This document shows, one piece after another, positions 15,905-24,510 of a stretch of 64,000 bases of DNA; within the stretch, counting starts at the first letter, position 1, and every line of letters begins with the position of its first letter. Below the pieces are notes generated by a model, which saw nothing but the letters and a program-made list of their open reading frames with translations, searched no databases and was not told the DNA's origin. Source of the stretch: Brevibacterium sp. CS2 (lineage in GTDB: Bacteria; Actinomycetota; Actinomycetes; Actinomycetales; Brevibacteriaceae); contig NZ_CP040020.1 in assembly GCF_005280295.1 (NCBI RefSeq), positions 1,364,001 to 1,428,000 of the forward strand, read 5' to 3'. Position numbers and translations under genes: made by a program.

Positions 15905-16825
15905 ATGGAGTTCCCTCGATTCTGGTTCAAGGCCACCGGCGCCGTCGCGCTCGACCGGCCCCGCGCACTCGAGGCCTGGGGGTGGTCGTCGACCTCCGAG
16001 GCCGAGGCGCGCACCGTCGCCGAGGGCCGCCTGCGCCGCGCCGTCGCGGCGGCCGAATCCGCCGGCCGGATGCCCGAGCACGGGGAGTACTACCCCCGCG
16101 TCCCGCTCCGGGAGCCGGTCCTCGCCCTCGTGTCGGAGGCACGCACCGGCGTGGAGGCGGTCATCACCCGCAACCGCTACGGTGCCGAGGTGCTCAACAC
16201 CGACCGGCTCTTCATCGCCGACATCGACGTGCCCGGCTGGGAGGAGGTCCCCGAGGAGACGGCGCGGCAGGCGCCGACCGGGACCTCGGCCGGAGTGGGC
16301 GCCGGAGGTCCCCGCCGTGGTCTGCTCGGCAGACTCTTCGCCGAGCCGGAACCGGCACGGCCCGGGATCACCGAGGGCGCGGCAGTGGAGTACATCCGCG
16401 GATTCGCCGCCCGTCGCCCGGAGTACGGGGTGCGGATCTACCGCACGCGGGCCGGGCTGCGGGTCATCCTCACCGGAGTTCGGAAGACCGCGGACACGGA
16501 GGCTGCCCAGGGGCTGCTCACCGAGCTCGGGGCCGATCCGCGGTACAGCGCGCTCGCCCGCGGTCACGCGAGCTATCGCGCCCGGCTCACCCCGAAGCCC
16601 TGGCGGGCCGGTTGGCACGCGCTCCCGGTTTCGGGCCGAGGTCGGTTCTGGGAGGGCGGCGAGGACGATCCCACGTGGCTCGCGGCGTACCGGGAGCGCA
16701 CCGCGCAGTTCGCGGTGTGCCGGCTGCTCGAGGTGATCGGGCACGGAGGCAGTGCGACCGAAGGCGAGGTCATCGCCTTCCACGACTCCGCGACGCGGGT
16801 CGGGAGCCCCGATCCGCTCGCCTGA
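15905..16825 (+). CDS. Uncharacterised protein with primase-like DID and RTRAG motifs
   Basis: A 306-residue soluble protein of a widespread uncharacterised family (family recognition is from memory). Conserved-looking blocks are TRNRYGAEVLNTDRLFIADID near residues 88-110, GVRIYRTRAGLRVILTG near 175 and SYRARLTPKPWRAGW near 225. The hydrophobic-D-x-D strand followed by a basic RTRAG-R turn is reminiscent of archaeo-eukaryotic primase (Prim-Pol) active sites, though this is only a pattern argument. I start at ATG 15905; earlier in-frame starts would overlap the META gene promoter. The stop codon sits inside a perfect hairpin. Confidence 0.7.
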   Translation: MEFPRFWFKATGAVALDRPRALEAWGWSSTSEAEARTVAEGRLRRAVAAAESAGRMPEHGEYYPRVPLREPVLALVSEARTGVEAVITRNRYGAEVLNTDRLFIADIDVPGWEEVPEETARQAPTGTSAGVGAGGPRRGLLGRLFAEPEPARPGITEGAAVEYIRGFAARRPEYGVRIYRTRAGLRVILTGVRKTADTEAAQGLLTELGADPRYSALARGHASYRARLTPKPWRAGWHALPVSGRGRFWEGGEDDPTWLAAYRERTAQFAVCRLLEVIGHGGSATEGEVIAFHDSATRVGSPDPLA

Positions 16826-16832
16826 GCGGATC
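16811..16832 (+). terminator. Hairpin overlapping a stop codon
   Basis: GATCCGCTC-GCCT-GAGCGGATC is a perfect 9-bp stem; the TGA stop of the preceding gene lies in its loop edge and 3' arm. The sequence after it is comparatively T-rich. Confidence 0.6.
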
Positions 16833-16889
16833 GCGGTTGTTGCGCGACCGTCGTCTTCCTGTGATTAGTTCGTTACGTTCACGCCGTCA

Positions 16890-16918
16890 TTGGTCATATG
16901 GTCACGGATCGGTAAAGT
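16890..16918 (+). promoter_or_regulatory. Promoter of the surface protease gene
   Basis: TTGGTC (16890-16895) and TAAAGT (16913-16918) are separated by exactly 17 bp in a locally AT-rich stretch. A 90-nt leader and an AGGGA ribosome site at 17003-17007 follow, supporting the ATG at 17016. Confidence 0.55.
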
Positions 16919-17015
16919 CGACCGAGGTTGACCTCCCCAGAGGGTCCGGTCTGTGCAGCAGCACTCCGATCCCCGACCACTCAGACCAGTTCGTATCGAA
17001 GTAGGGAATGCACAC

Positions 17016-19052
17016 ATGAGGAAGAGACTCCTTTCGCGCCCGGCAGCTCTTGCCGCAGCGGCGTAGCTGGGAATGACCGGCGTGCTCGTCACGGTTCCGG
17101 CATCGGCCACCGAGCCGACCAAGGAAGCGTCCACGTCCGTCAAGGCCATGAGCAAGCAGGTGCAGGAGTTCGACGGCGTCGAAGGCATCCAGGCCTACGG
17201 CACCGATGGCGAGGGCAACGTCGTCGTCGTCACTCTTCCGGAATCGGAGCTCGACGACGAGGGCATCGAGAAGATCGAGGCCTTCAAGGGCGAGTACTCC
17301 AACGTCGAGGTCATCGAGATCGCCAAGCCGCTCCAGGCCTACGCCAAGAATCAGCTCGTCGGCGGCGCCGGGTACGCGGTGACCGGCCAGGGTGTGGAGG
17401 ACGCCGGCCTGTGCTCGGTGGGCTTCACCGCCTGGGACCCGAACGGCGACCCGGCCGTCATCACCGCGGGCCACTGCACCGGTGACGACTCGATGAACCT
17501 TGCCACGCGCACCCTTCCGTCCCTGGATACCGCCTTCACGGGTGAGGACAACCCGCGGCTCATGGACCCGGCTCCGATGGGCGCGTTCGCCTTCTCGCAG
17601 TTCGGCGGTCCGGGCCACTCGGAGGGCGCGAAGAACGATGCCAACTCCACCGACATCGCGGTCATCGACGTCGACAACCCGGATCTCGAGCTCCTCCCGC
17701 AGGTGACCGACTGGTCCACCGCCGGGGACGACGACCTCGCCGCCGGCATCGAGACGACCATCACCGCCGTCGGCGCCCCGCAGGAGGGCCAGCCGGTCTC
17801 CAAGAGCGGCCGCACCACCGGTCTCACCCACGACGACGATCTCGACATCGTCGACGGCTGGAGCCGGGTCGGCGTGTCCGGGACCGACTACCGCTGGGTC
17901 CGCGGATTCGCGGCGAACGGACTCGAAGGCGCACCCGGCGACTCCGGCGGGGCGATCTTCCAGGGCAGCACCGCGATCGGCGTCGTCAGCGGTGGCACCC
18001 CCGCCGAGGGCGGCAACGAGTCGTTCCTCTGGGGCACCTCGCTCGTCCACGCCCTGCCCCACACCGACGGCTACACCGTCGCGCTGTTCGTCGAGGCCCC
18101 GAAGGTGACCACCACCGAGGTCGAGCAGGGCGCACGCGTGCCCGGCACCGCCCCGGCCGGCGCGGAGGTCACCGTCACCCCAGTGGGCGGCGGAGAGCCG
18201 ATCACCGTCACCGCGGATGACAGCGGCAACTGGAGCTTCGAGGCCCCGCAGGAGCTCGGCGAGCAGGAGTACACCGCTGTGGCACGCCAGGGCGAGTACA
18301 ACGTCTCCGATGAGGCCTCCTTCGCCATCACCGTGGTCGAGGCCTCCGATGACGAGCCGACCCCGCCCACCCCGGAACCGGATCCGACCGATGACCCGGC
18401 TCCGACTCCGACCGACGATCCTTCGGACGAGCCGACCGAGGACCCCTCGGCCACCCCGACCGAGGACCCCACCACGCCGGCTCCGACCGATGAGCCGACC
18501 GAGGAGGCCCCGGCCGAGCGCGAGCTCACCATCGACCCGCGCCGCGTGTCCGTCTCGGACTTCGTGAACGAGGACGAGGGCGTGAACATCACCGGCACCG
18601 GCTACGCTCCGGGCCAGGTCGTCGAGCTCGAGGTGTTCCCGCAGAACGACTCGGTGAACGACTTCACGCTCGAGGGCACCGCTGACGAGAACGGCGTCGT
18701 GACCTTCGGTGTCTACGGCACCAACGCCGCCAACGCCGACGTCTACCTCGGCACCTACGAGGTCCGCGTGGCCGCCGCCTCTGACGACGACGCCGCGAAC
18801 GCCGGCTCCGAGGCCGCTCCGGCGGCCGGTGCCTACGCCGCGGGCGACGCCGACGAGCCGCTCACCGGTTCGTTCGAGGTCGTGGCCGACGAGGGCGCCG
18901 CACCGGGCGAGGACGAGGACGAGAACGGTGACGGCAACCTGCCGCGCACCGGTACCGAGCTCACCGGACTCGGCGTGGGCGCAGGCCTGCTCGTGGTCGG
19001 CGCAGCCGCGGTCTACGTGACCACCCGTCGCACCAAGAAGGGCCAGGCCTGA
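17016..19052 (+). pseudogene. LPXTG-anchored trypsin-like serine protease with an in-frame TAG in the signal peptide
   Basis: The gene starts at ATG 17016 with a good ribosome site, but codon 17 is TAG (17064-17066), inside the signal peptide MRKRLLSRPAALAAAA-stop-LGMTGVLVTVPASA. After it the frame is open for 662 codons. The product has an S1-type protease domain (His in ITAGHCTG, Asp in DIAVIDVDN, Ser in GAPGDSGGAIF), an Ig-like bacterial domain, a Pro/Thr/Asp-rich wall-spanning linker and a sorting signal: LPRTG at 18939-18953, a hydrophobic stretch and TTRRTKKGQA. Restart at ATG 17073 is possible but would give a signal peptide without its basic n-region. Mutation, suppression and sequence error are all possible. 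Confidence 0.8.
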
Positions 19053-19094
19053 TCCGATCTGATCGGTTCACCTGATCCGACGGCCTGATCCACC

Positions 19095-19133
19095 CGGAGG
19101 GCCCCGACACCACCACGGTGTCGGGGCCCTCCG
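19095..19133 (+). terminator. Strong hairpin after the surface protease
   Basis: A 17-bp perfect stem, CGGAGGGCCCCGACACC pairing with its complement at 19117-19133, with a 5-nt ACCAC loop, 43 bp after the stop codon. A short T-rich stretch (AATTTTT) follows at 19146. Confidence 0.85.
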
Positions 19134-19287
19134 CCATTCACCCCTCAATTTTTGAAGGTTTCTGAGAGTGATTCCGCGATTCTTCGCAAAGTCGATGGGT
19201 GCCGGGAGCCTTCAGAGCGATGTGCGCCTCAGGACGAATAGGTGCCGAGCCGCTCTGGTGCGGGGCCAGTGGTGTCCCGCACCTGCC

Positions 19288-19420
19288 GCCGAGGTGCCAC
19301 TCCCGTTCCGGCGGTTCCCGCAGGCGAGGTGCCCGCCCGTTCCAGCACCCCTTCGCCGAGGTGGCCGTCTGCTCCTGCGCCCGTCCGGCGAGGTTCCCGC
19401 TTCTTCTCGTGCTGCCGCTC
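19288..19420 (+). repeat. Degenerate 32-35 bp repeats upstream of the HNH gene
   Basis: GAGGT-starting units recur at 19291, 19326, 19358 and 19390, spaced 35, 32 and 32 bp. Each unit continues with a C-rich segment and a TTCC-like block; another GAGGT lies at 19482. The 468 bp between the hairpin at 19133 and the HNH start holds no convincing gene; this weak periodicity is the only structure I see there. Confidence 0.35.
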
Positions 19421-19601
19421 AGACGTGCGTCTGTTCCGGCACCATGGTCCTGGGTGTGTGTCGCCACAGCACCCGGTTGCTGAGGTCCCCACCCACCACC
19501 ATTGCCGAGTGCCAAGGTGCGCCTCCCGCGCTGGCACCCCGGTGACCTGGGCTTTCATGCGTACAGGGCCCGTGTCTGTGGGTGCCGATAGCGTGGGTGG
19601 C

Positions 19602-21317
19602 ATGAACGAGGAGCCCCGTTTCCGCACCGGTGACATCACCGCTCTGCGCGGCGCGCTCACGAGCATGGTGGCTGTGGAGTCCGAGGCGGATGCGATCGAG
19701 CGGGTCCGTGCTCTCGAGGAGCTCAAGGCCGCAGCCGCGGCCGCGCAGGCCCACGCCGCGGCCACCCTGCATTCCCTCCGCACGGAAGCGGAGGCCGAAC
19801 GCGGGGTGCCGGCGGAGAAGCGGTGCCGGGGCTTGGGTGCGGAGGTCGGGTTGGCGCGGCGGGAGTCCCCGGCGCGCGGTTCCCGGCTCCTCGCCCTGGC
19901 TCGCACACTCATCGACGACATGCCGTGCGCGCTGGCGGGGCTGGAGTCCGGTGCGGTGTCGGAGGAGAAGGCCCACACCCTGCACCGCGAGACCTCTTGG
20001 CTGCCGGCAGAGAAACGTCGGTTGGTCGACGAGCTCATGGCCGACCGGCTCGATCGGGTGGGTGTGCGGCGGCTCGCCGCCGAAGCCCGGGCACATGCTC
20101 AGCGTCTCGATCAGGAGGCCGCGGTCGAGCACGTGGAGCGGTGTGAGAAGGAGCGTCGGGTGAGTGTTCGGCCGGCTCCGGGTGGGATGGTGTATCTGAC
20201 CGCTCTTCTCCCGCTGCGCCAGGCCGTCGCTGTGTACGCGAACCTCCAGAAGACTGCCGCCACCCTGGTGGGTACGGGGGAGGCGGGGGAACGGACAGCA
20301 GGGCAGGTCGCTGCGGATCTGCTCGTCGAGCGGGTCACCGGGCAGGAGACCGCGGATGCGGTGCCGGTCGAGGTGCATCTGGTGATGACGGATTCCACTC
20401 TGCTGGCTGATGGTGATGTTCCGGGGTGGGTGACCGGTCATGGTCCGGTGCCTGCCGGTGCTGCTCGGCGGATGCTCGCCGATCCGCAGGGCCAAGTCTT
20501 TCTCCGCAGGTTGTATACGGCTCCGGGGTCGGGTGGTCTGGTGGGGATGGATTCCCGGAGGCGGGAGTTCTCCGGTGTGCTGCGGCGGATGATCGTGGTG
20601 CGGGATGACACGTGCCGGACTCCGTTCTGCGATGCTCCGATCCGCCACATCGACCACGCCAGGCCACATCGCGACGGCGGTGCAACAGATTTCAGGAATG
20701 CTTCGGGGTTGTGCGCGGCGTGCAATTACGCGAAGGAGAACCCGGGGTGGAGGCACGAAGCTGACCCCGATCGGCTCACCGTAACCACCCCGACCGGAGC
20801 CAGGTATGAGGCGCCCACTCCACCGTTGATCGGGGGAGCGCACCGGCAGCCCAGGACCGCGCCTCCCTGCCGAGGGGAACCCCCACCACATGACGACCCG
20901 GTCGTGTCCGGGTGGAACGACCCGAAGCGGGCGGGGCCGAACCGAGATCACGCAGGTCAGCCGACACGGCCGCGTGTGGACACCAGCCCAGGAGCGTCGG
21001 CCAAGGACGGGTCGACGGTCGATGGGAAGTCCACGGAGCGCCGAGGGGTGGAACGCCGAGGTGCAGTGTCGAACGTCCCCGTGCCGACCAACCGTGCCGT
21101 GCGGCTGATCCGTCCGCGATCCACGGACACGGGTTCGGATTCGCGCTCGGGTCGGGGTTCGGATATCCGCTCAGGCACGAGTTCGACCGGACACATACGG
21201 GGGAGCGGAGTTGAGAAGACCGTGCGGGCGCACCTCACCGCCTACTCCGCGACTGCTCGCACCACCGGGCAGCTCCCGCCCATCGATGCCTATCTGTTCC
21301 CCGTGCTCGCCGGCTGA
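19602..21317 (+). CDS. DUF222 / HNH endonuclease family protein
   Basis: A 571-residue protein of the actinobacterial DUF222 (13E12-repeat) group. The N-terminal helical DUF222 region spans about residues 20-300. The C-terminal HNH core has CRTPFCDAPIRHIDHARPH, the Asn in DFRNASGLCAACN and the Cys pairs expected to bind structural zinc. The last 170 residues are low-complexity and Arg/Thr/Ser-rich. These genes are multicopy in many actinobacteria and of unclear function; nuclease activity is inferred from the HNH motif. The start follows a GGGTGG site. Confidence 0.85.
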   Translation: MNEEPRFRTGDITALRGALTSMVAVESEADAIERVRALEELKAAAAAAQAHAAATLHSLRTEAEAERGVPAEKRCRGLGAEVGLARRESPARGSRLLALARTLIDDMPCALAGLESGAVSEEKAHTLHRETSWLPAEKRRLVDELMADRLDRVGVRRLAAEARAHAQRLDQEAAVEHVERCEKERRVSVRPAPGGMVYLTALLPLRQAVAVYANLQKTAATLVGTGEAGERTAGQVAADLLVERVTGQETADAVPVEVHLVMTDSTLLADGDVPGWVTGHGPVPAGAARRMLADPQGQVFLRRLYTAPGSGGLVGMDSRRREFSGVLRRMIVVRDDTCRTPFCDAPIRHIDHARPHRDGGATDFRNASGLCAACNYAKENPGWRHEADPDRLTVTTPTGARYEAPTPPLIGGAHRQPRTAPPCRGEPPPHDDPVVSGWNDPKRAGPNRDHAGQPTRPRVDTSPGASAKDGSTVDGKSTERRGVERRGAVSNVPVPTNRAVRLIRPRSTDTGSDSRSGRGSDIRSGTSSTGHIRGSGVEKTVRAHLTAYSATARTTGQLPPIDAYLFPVLAG

Positions 21318-21514
21318 ACGACCTCGACCTCAGCCGCGAACCCGACGTGTCCGATGATCGCGCCCGACCGACCCCGCCGGCGCGGTGGTGGACCACGACT
21401 GCAGGCTTGCGCGAATCAGCGGAGAGGGCTGATCAGCAGAATCGAAGTCGTCCGTCTGCCGCAGCCACCGCCGATCGGCCGTGGTGCCTGCCTCCCACCG
21501 AACCACCGGACTCA

Positions 21515-21550
21515 GCAGAGGCCGCCCACCGGGTGGTGGACGGCCTCTGC
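21515..21550. terminator. Bidirectional hairpin between the HNH and SPFH genes
   Basis: GCAGAGGCCGCCCACC (21515-21530) pairs with GGTGGACGGCCTCTGC (21535-21550) with one mismatch and a 4-nt loop. The genes are convergent. The remainder of the 321-bp gap 21318-21638 shows no gene. Confidence 0.75.
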
Positions 21551-21638
21551 TCCAGCGGGTCACTCCATGGGGTTCATCGTGTCGGTATCAGTGCGTCGGC
21601 ATCAGCTCACCGACCGCAACCCCGCGAACCTCATCCGA

Positions 21639-22805
21639 TCACTGGTTCGGGTTCTGCCACGGCGGGCGGGGCGGGATCGCCGGTCCACCCCGCTGACCAC
21701 CCTGCTGGCCGCCGAAACGACCGAGGCCCTGCTGCCCCTGCTGGCTCTGCGCGCGCTGCTGCGCCTCGCGCGCCTGCTGGAGCTCGCGCTGGCGGCGCTG
21801 CTGCTCCTCGAGCATGCGCTGCTTCGCTGCGGCCTGACGCTCCTCATCGACCTCGTCCTCCTCGGCACCCACGCGGGCGTGGTCGACCTCCTGCGCGGCG
21901 AGGAGCGAGTTGCGGATCTCGGTAGTCATGTCCCCGATCGTGCCCGGGTTCGACGGGAGGAACAGTACGTTCGACCGTCCGTTGCGGGCCACGTCCTGCA
22001 TGGTGTCGAAGTACTGGGTCATGAGGAGCAGCTGCTCGGCGGTCCGCTCGATGCCGGCCTGCTTGAGCATCTCGTACTGCTCGGCGATGCCGATCGCGAT
22101 CGCCTTCCGCTGCGCTGCCACACCCTCACCCTGGAGGCGCTTGGACTCGGCCTCCGCCTCGGCCTGGGTGACCCGCTTGATCTTGTCCGCCTCGGCGAGC
22201 GCCTGGGCGGCCACCCGGTCACGCTGCGCCGCGTTGATCGAGTTCATCGAATCGCGCACCCGCTGATCGGGGGAGATGTCGGTGACGAGGGTGTTGATGA
22301 TCCGGAAGCCGTAGCGGGCCATCGACTCCGACAGGCGCTGCTCGACGCTCGAGGCGATGTCGTCCTTCGACTCGAACGCGGAGTCGAGCGTCAGCGTCGA
22401 CAGCGAGGAGCGCACGGTGTCGAACACGTAGGAGCGGATCTGCTCCTCCGGGTTCGCCAGCCGGTAGTAGGCGTCGACGACGCTCTGCTCGCTCACCACG
22501 TACTGCACGGCGACGGGAATGGTGACGAAGACGTTGTCCTTGGTCTTCGTCTCGATGTTGACCTCGAGCTGCTGGACACGCAGGGAGATCGGCCGCGTGG
22601 TCGTCTCGACGAACGGGACCTTGGTGTTGAGGCCCGGCCGCGCGACCTTCTTGAACTTGCCGAAGCGCTCGACGATGACGTTCTCCTGCGTGCGCACCGT
22701 GAAGAAGATGCTCGAGCGCAGGCCGCCGAACAGCAGCGCGGCGAGGACGATGAGTATGACGATGATGACGACGACGGCGATGCCGATGCCGATGACGGCG
22801 TCCAT
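21639..22805 (-). CDS. SPFH/band-7 membrane protein (stomatin/QmcA-like)
   Basis: A 388-residue protein anchored by an N-terminal membrane helix (about residues 4-27). The SPFH domain follows, with VRTQENVIVERFGKFKKV, RVQQLEVNIETKTKDNV and TDISPDQRVRDSMNSINAAQ. An Ala/Glu/Arg-rich coiled coil spans about residues 190-230, and the C-terminus is Gln/Gly/Pro-rich. Family members assemble into membrane rings or microdomains and often support membrane protease activity. It is apparently monocistronic. Its upstream region is interrupted by the IS256 element, which could separate it from original regulatory DNA. Confidence 0.88.
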   Translation of the reverse strand: MDAVIGIGIAVVVIIVILIVLAALLFGGLRSSIFFTVRTQENVIVERFGKFKKVARPGLNTKVPFVETTTRPISLRVQQLEVNIETKTKDNVFVTIPVAVQYVVSEQSVVDAYYRLANPEEQIRSYVFDTVRSSLSTLTLDSAFESKDDIASSVEQRLSESMARYGFRIINTLVTDISPDQRVRDSMNSINAAQRDRVAAQALAEADKIKRVTQAEAEAESKRLQGEGVAAQRKAIAIGIAEQYEMLKQAGIERTAEQLLLMTQYFDTMQDVARNGRSNVLFLPSNPGTIGDMTTEIRNSLLAAQEVDHARVGAEEDEVDEERQAAAKQRMLEEQQRRQRELQQAREAQQRAQSQQGQQGLGRFGGQQGGQRGGPAIPPRPPWQNPNQ

Positions 22806-22865
22806 AGTGGGTGCCCCTTGGTGTCGGTGTCGGTTTCCTCCACCCTAACGAAGTCGACTGCATCT

Positions 22866-22873
22866 CCGCTGGG
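22866..22873 (+). repeat. Left target-site duplication of the IS256 element
   Basis: CCGCTGGG immediately precedes the left terminal repeat and is repeated exactly at 24298-24305 after the right end. Confidence 0.85.
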
Positions 22874-22895
22874 GGGGGTGTCAAATGAATTGTGT
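22874..22895 (+). repeat. Left terminal inverted repeat of the IS256 element
   Basis: GGGGGTGTCAAATGAATTGT plus GT; it matches the complement of the right end at 19 of 22 positions, differing at positions 4, 5 and 12. Confidence 0.85.
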
Positions 22896-22917
22896 ACCGG
22901 TTCACTCATGAGAGGAC

Positions 22918-24267
22918 ATGATGGTGACTGTGACCGATGCACAATCGAACCCGAATCAGGCATCCGAGCTGATTGAGCAGCTCAAGGCGTCCGGGGCTCT
23001 GGATGAGCTGTTTTCCAAGATCGATTCCGGTGAGGTCGAGCTGACCGGCGACGGTGGTCTGGTGCCGGCGCTGATCAAGGAGACACTCGAGCGAGGCCTG
23101 CAGGCGGAGATGACCTCGCACCTGGGCTACGCCAAGGGCGACCGCGACGACAAGGTGACGGCCAATTCCCGCAACGGCTCCTATGCCAAGACCGTCGCGT
23201 CGGAGGCCGGCGATATCGAGATCGCCGTGCCCCGGGACCGGGACGGGTCGTTCACCCCCAGGCTGGTGCCGAAGGGCTCCCGGCGGTTGGGTGGACTCGA
23301 TGACATGATCATCAGCCTCTACGCCGGCGGGATGACGATCCGGGATATCCAGCACCACCTGCTGTCGACGATCGGCACCGAGTTGTCGCACGAGACGATC
23401 GCCAATATCACCGATGCGGTGCTGGAGGCGGTGATGGAGTGGCAGAATCGACCCTTGGAGGAGTTCTACCCGGTCATCTACCTCGACGCGATCCGGGTCA
23501 AGGTCCGCGACAACGGCCACGTCAGATCCAAGGCCGCTCACATCGCCGTCGGTGTCGACATGGACGGCATCAAGCACGTGCTCGGCATCTGGGTGCAGAA
23601 CACCGAAGGCGCCTCGTTCTGGGCCCACGTGTGCGCGGAGCTGGCCAACCGCGGCGTCCGCGACGTGCTCATCGTGTGCTGCGACGGACTGACCGGCCTG
23701 GCTGAGGCGATCGAGGCGACCTGGCCGGATTCCATGGTCCAGACCTGTGTCGTCCACCTGATCCGGGCAGCGAATCGGTTCGTCGCTTACGGCGACCGCA
23801 AGGCCGTGTCGAAGGAGCTCAAGACGATCTACGCCGCTGCGAACGAGGAGACGGCCCTGCAAGCGCTCACGGAGTTCGCCGAATCACCATTGGGCCAGAA
23901 GTACCCCTCAGCCGTGGCGGTATGGGAGAACGCCTGGGACCGATTCACCCCTTTCCTGCAGTTCCCACCCGACCTGCGCCGGGTGATCTACACGACCAAC
24001 GCGATCGAGTCGCTGAACTACCAGCTGCGCAAGGTCACGAAGAACCGCTCCCAGTTCCCCACCGACGACTCCGTGGTCAAGCTGCTGTGGCTGGCGATCT
24101 GCAACATCGAGGACAAGCGCGCCCGTGAACGCGAGAAGGAGCGCGGCAAGGCCGGCACACGAAGAGCTTCCGGCCGGCTCGTCGAGGGCCAAGTCACGAC
24201 GAACTGGAAACAAGCCCTGGCCCAGCTGGCCGTGGCCTACCCCGACCGAATCAACCGATACCTGTAA
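22918..24267 (+). CDS. IS256-family (mutator-type) transposase
   Basis: A 449-residue DDE transposase. The catalytic acids sit in VIYLDAIRVKV (first Asp), VLIVCCDGLTGL (second Asp) and IYTTNAIESLNYQLRK (Glu), the standard IS256/mutator signature; GGMTIRDIQHHL and CVVHLIRAANRFV are also typical. Length is within the family norm and the frame is uninterrupted. Starts at 22918, 22921 and GTG 22924 are possible after the AGAGGA site at 22911; spacing favours 22921 or 22924, but I keep the longest. It is the only gene of the element. Confidence 0.95.
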   Translation: MMVTVTDAQSNPNQASELIEQLKASGALDELFSKIDSGEVELTGDGGLVPALIKETLERGLQAEMTSHLGYAKGDRDDKVTANSRNGSYAKTVASEAGDIEIAVPRDRDGSFTPRLVPKGSRRLGGLDDMIISLYAGGMTIRDIQHHLLSTIGTELSHETIANITDAVLEAVMEWQNRPLEEFYPVIYLDAIRVKVRDNGHVRSKAAHIAVGVDMDGIKHVLGIWVQNTEGASFWAHVCAELANRGVRDVLIVCCDGLTGLAEAIEATWPDSMVQTCVVHLIRAANRFVAYGDRKAVSKELKTIYAAANEETALQALTEFAESPLGQKYPSAVAVWENAWDRFTPFLQFPPDLRRVIYTTNAIESLNYQLRKVTKNRSQFPTDDSVVKLLWLAICNIEDKRAREREKERGKAGTRRASGRLVEGQVTTNWKQALAQLAVAYPDRINRYL

Positions 24268-24275
24268 AACCCCGC

Positions 24276-24297
24276 ACACAATTCACTTGACAAGCCC
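24276..24297 (-). repeat. Right terminal inverted repeat of the IS256 element
   Basis: On the minus strand it reads GGGCTTGTCAAGTGAATTGT plus GT. It begins 8 bp after the transposase stop codon. Confidence 0.85.
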
Positions 24298-24305
24298 CCG
24301 CTGGG
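24298..24305 (+). repeat. Right target-site duplication of the IS256 element
   Basis: CCGCTGGG, identical to 22866-22873. Confidence 0.85.
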
Positions 24306-24330
24306 TGCTGTGCATCTCCGCCGGGCGCTG
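24306..24330 (+). repeat. Remnant of a 20-bp tandem repeat split by the IS
   Basis: Joining 22859-22873 to 24306-24310 restores TGCATCTCCGCTGGGTGCTG, which is directly followed by TGCATCTCCGCCGGGCGCTG at 24311-24330 (18 of 20 identical). The IS therefore landed in the first unit of a two-unit tandem repeat. Confidence 0.75.
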
Positions 24331-24424
24331 TTCGAGCCGCATCGGTCCTCGCCTATTCTTGAACGCGTGATCGGTGCCCCTGCCCGATCCCCGCGTCACC
24401 GGCTCGCTCACCCGACCGGCCCAG

Positions 24425-24488
24425 CACCACCGCACGCCCGCACCACTGCACGCCCGCACCACCGAGCACACGCACCACCGATCATCCG
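24425..24488 (+). repeat. Four 16-bp tandem repeats before the purine permease
   Basis: CACCACCGCACGCCCG, CACCACTGCACGCCCG, CACCACCGAGCACACG and CACCACCGATCATCCG follow without gaps, ending 22 bp before the GTG start. The array is G-poor and CA-rich, so it should be unstructured in the transcript. Confidence 0.7.
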
Positions 24489-24510
24489 AACTATCCACGA
24501 GGCGGCACCC

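Larger units (their letters stand above)
22874..24297 (+). mobile_element. IS256-family insertion sequence, complete, 1424 bp
   Basis: The element has 22-bp terminal inverted repeats (19 of 22 match), a single transposase gene filling its interior and an 8-bp target duplication CCGCTGGG. All parts appear intact, so it could still be active. It inserted between the divergent SPFH gene and purine permease gene, inside a 20-bp tandem repeat. Confidence 0.9.

Noticed and set aside
19242..19601. A 120-codon N-terminal extension of the HNH protein
   Set aside because: The segment is low-complexity Pro/Arg/Ser without homologous character, and ATG 19602 gives the normal DUF222 N-terminus with a GGGTGG site.
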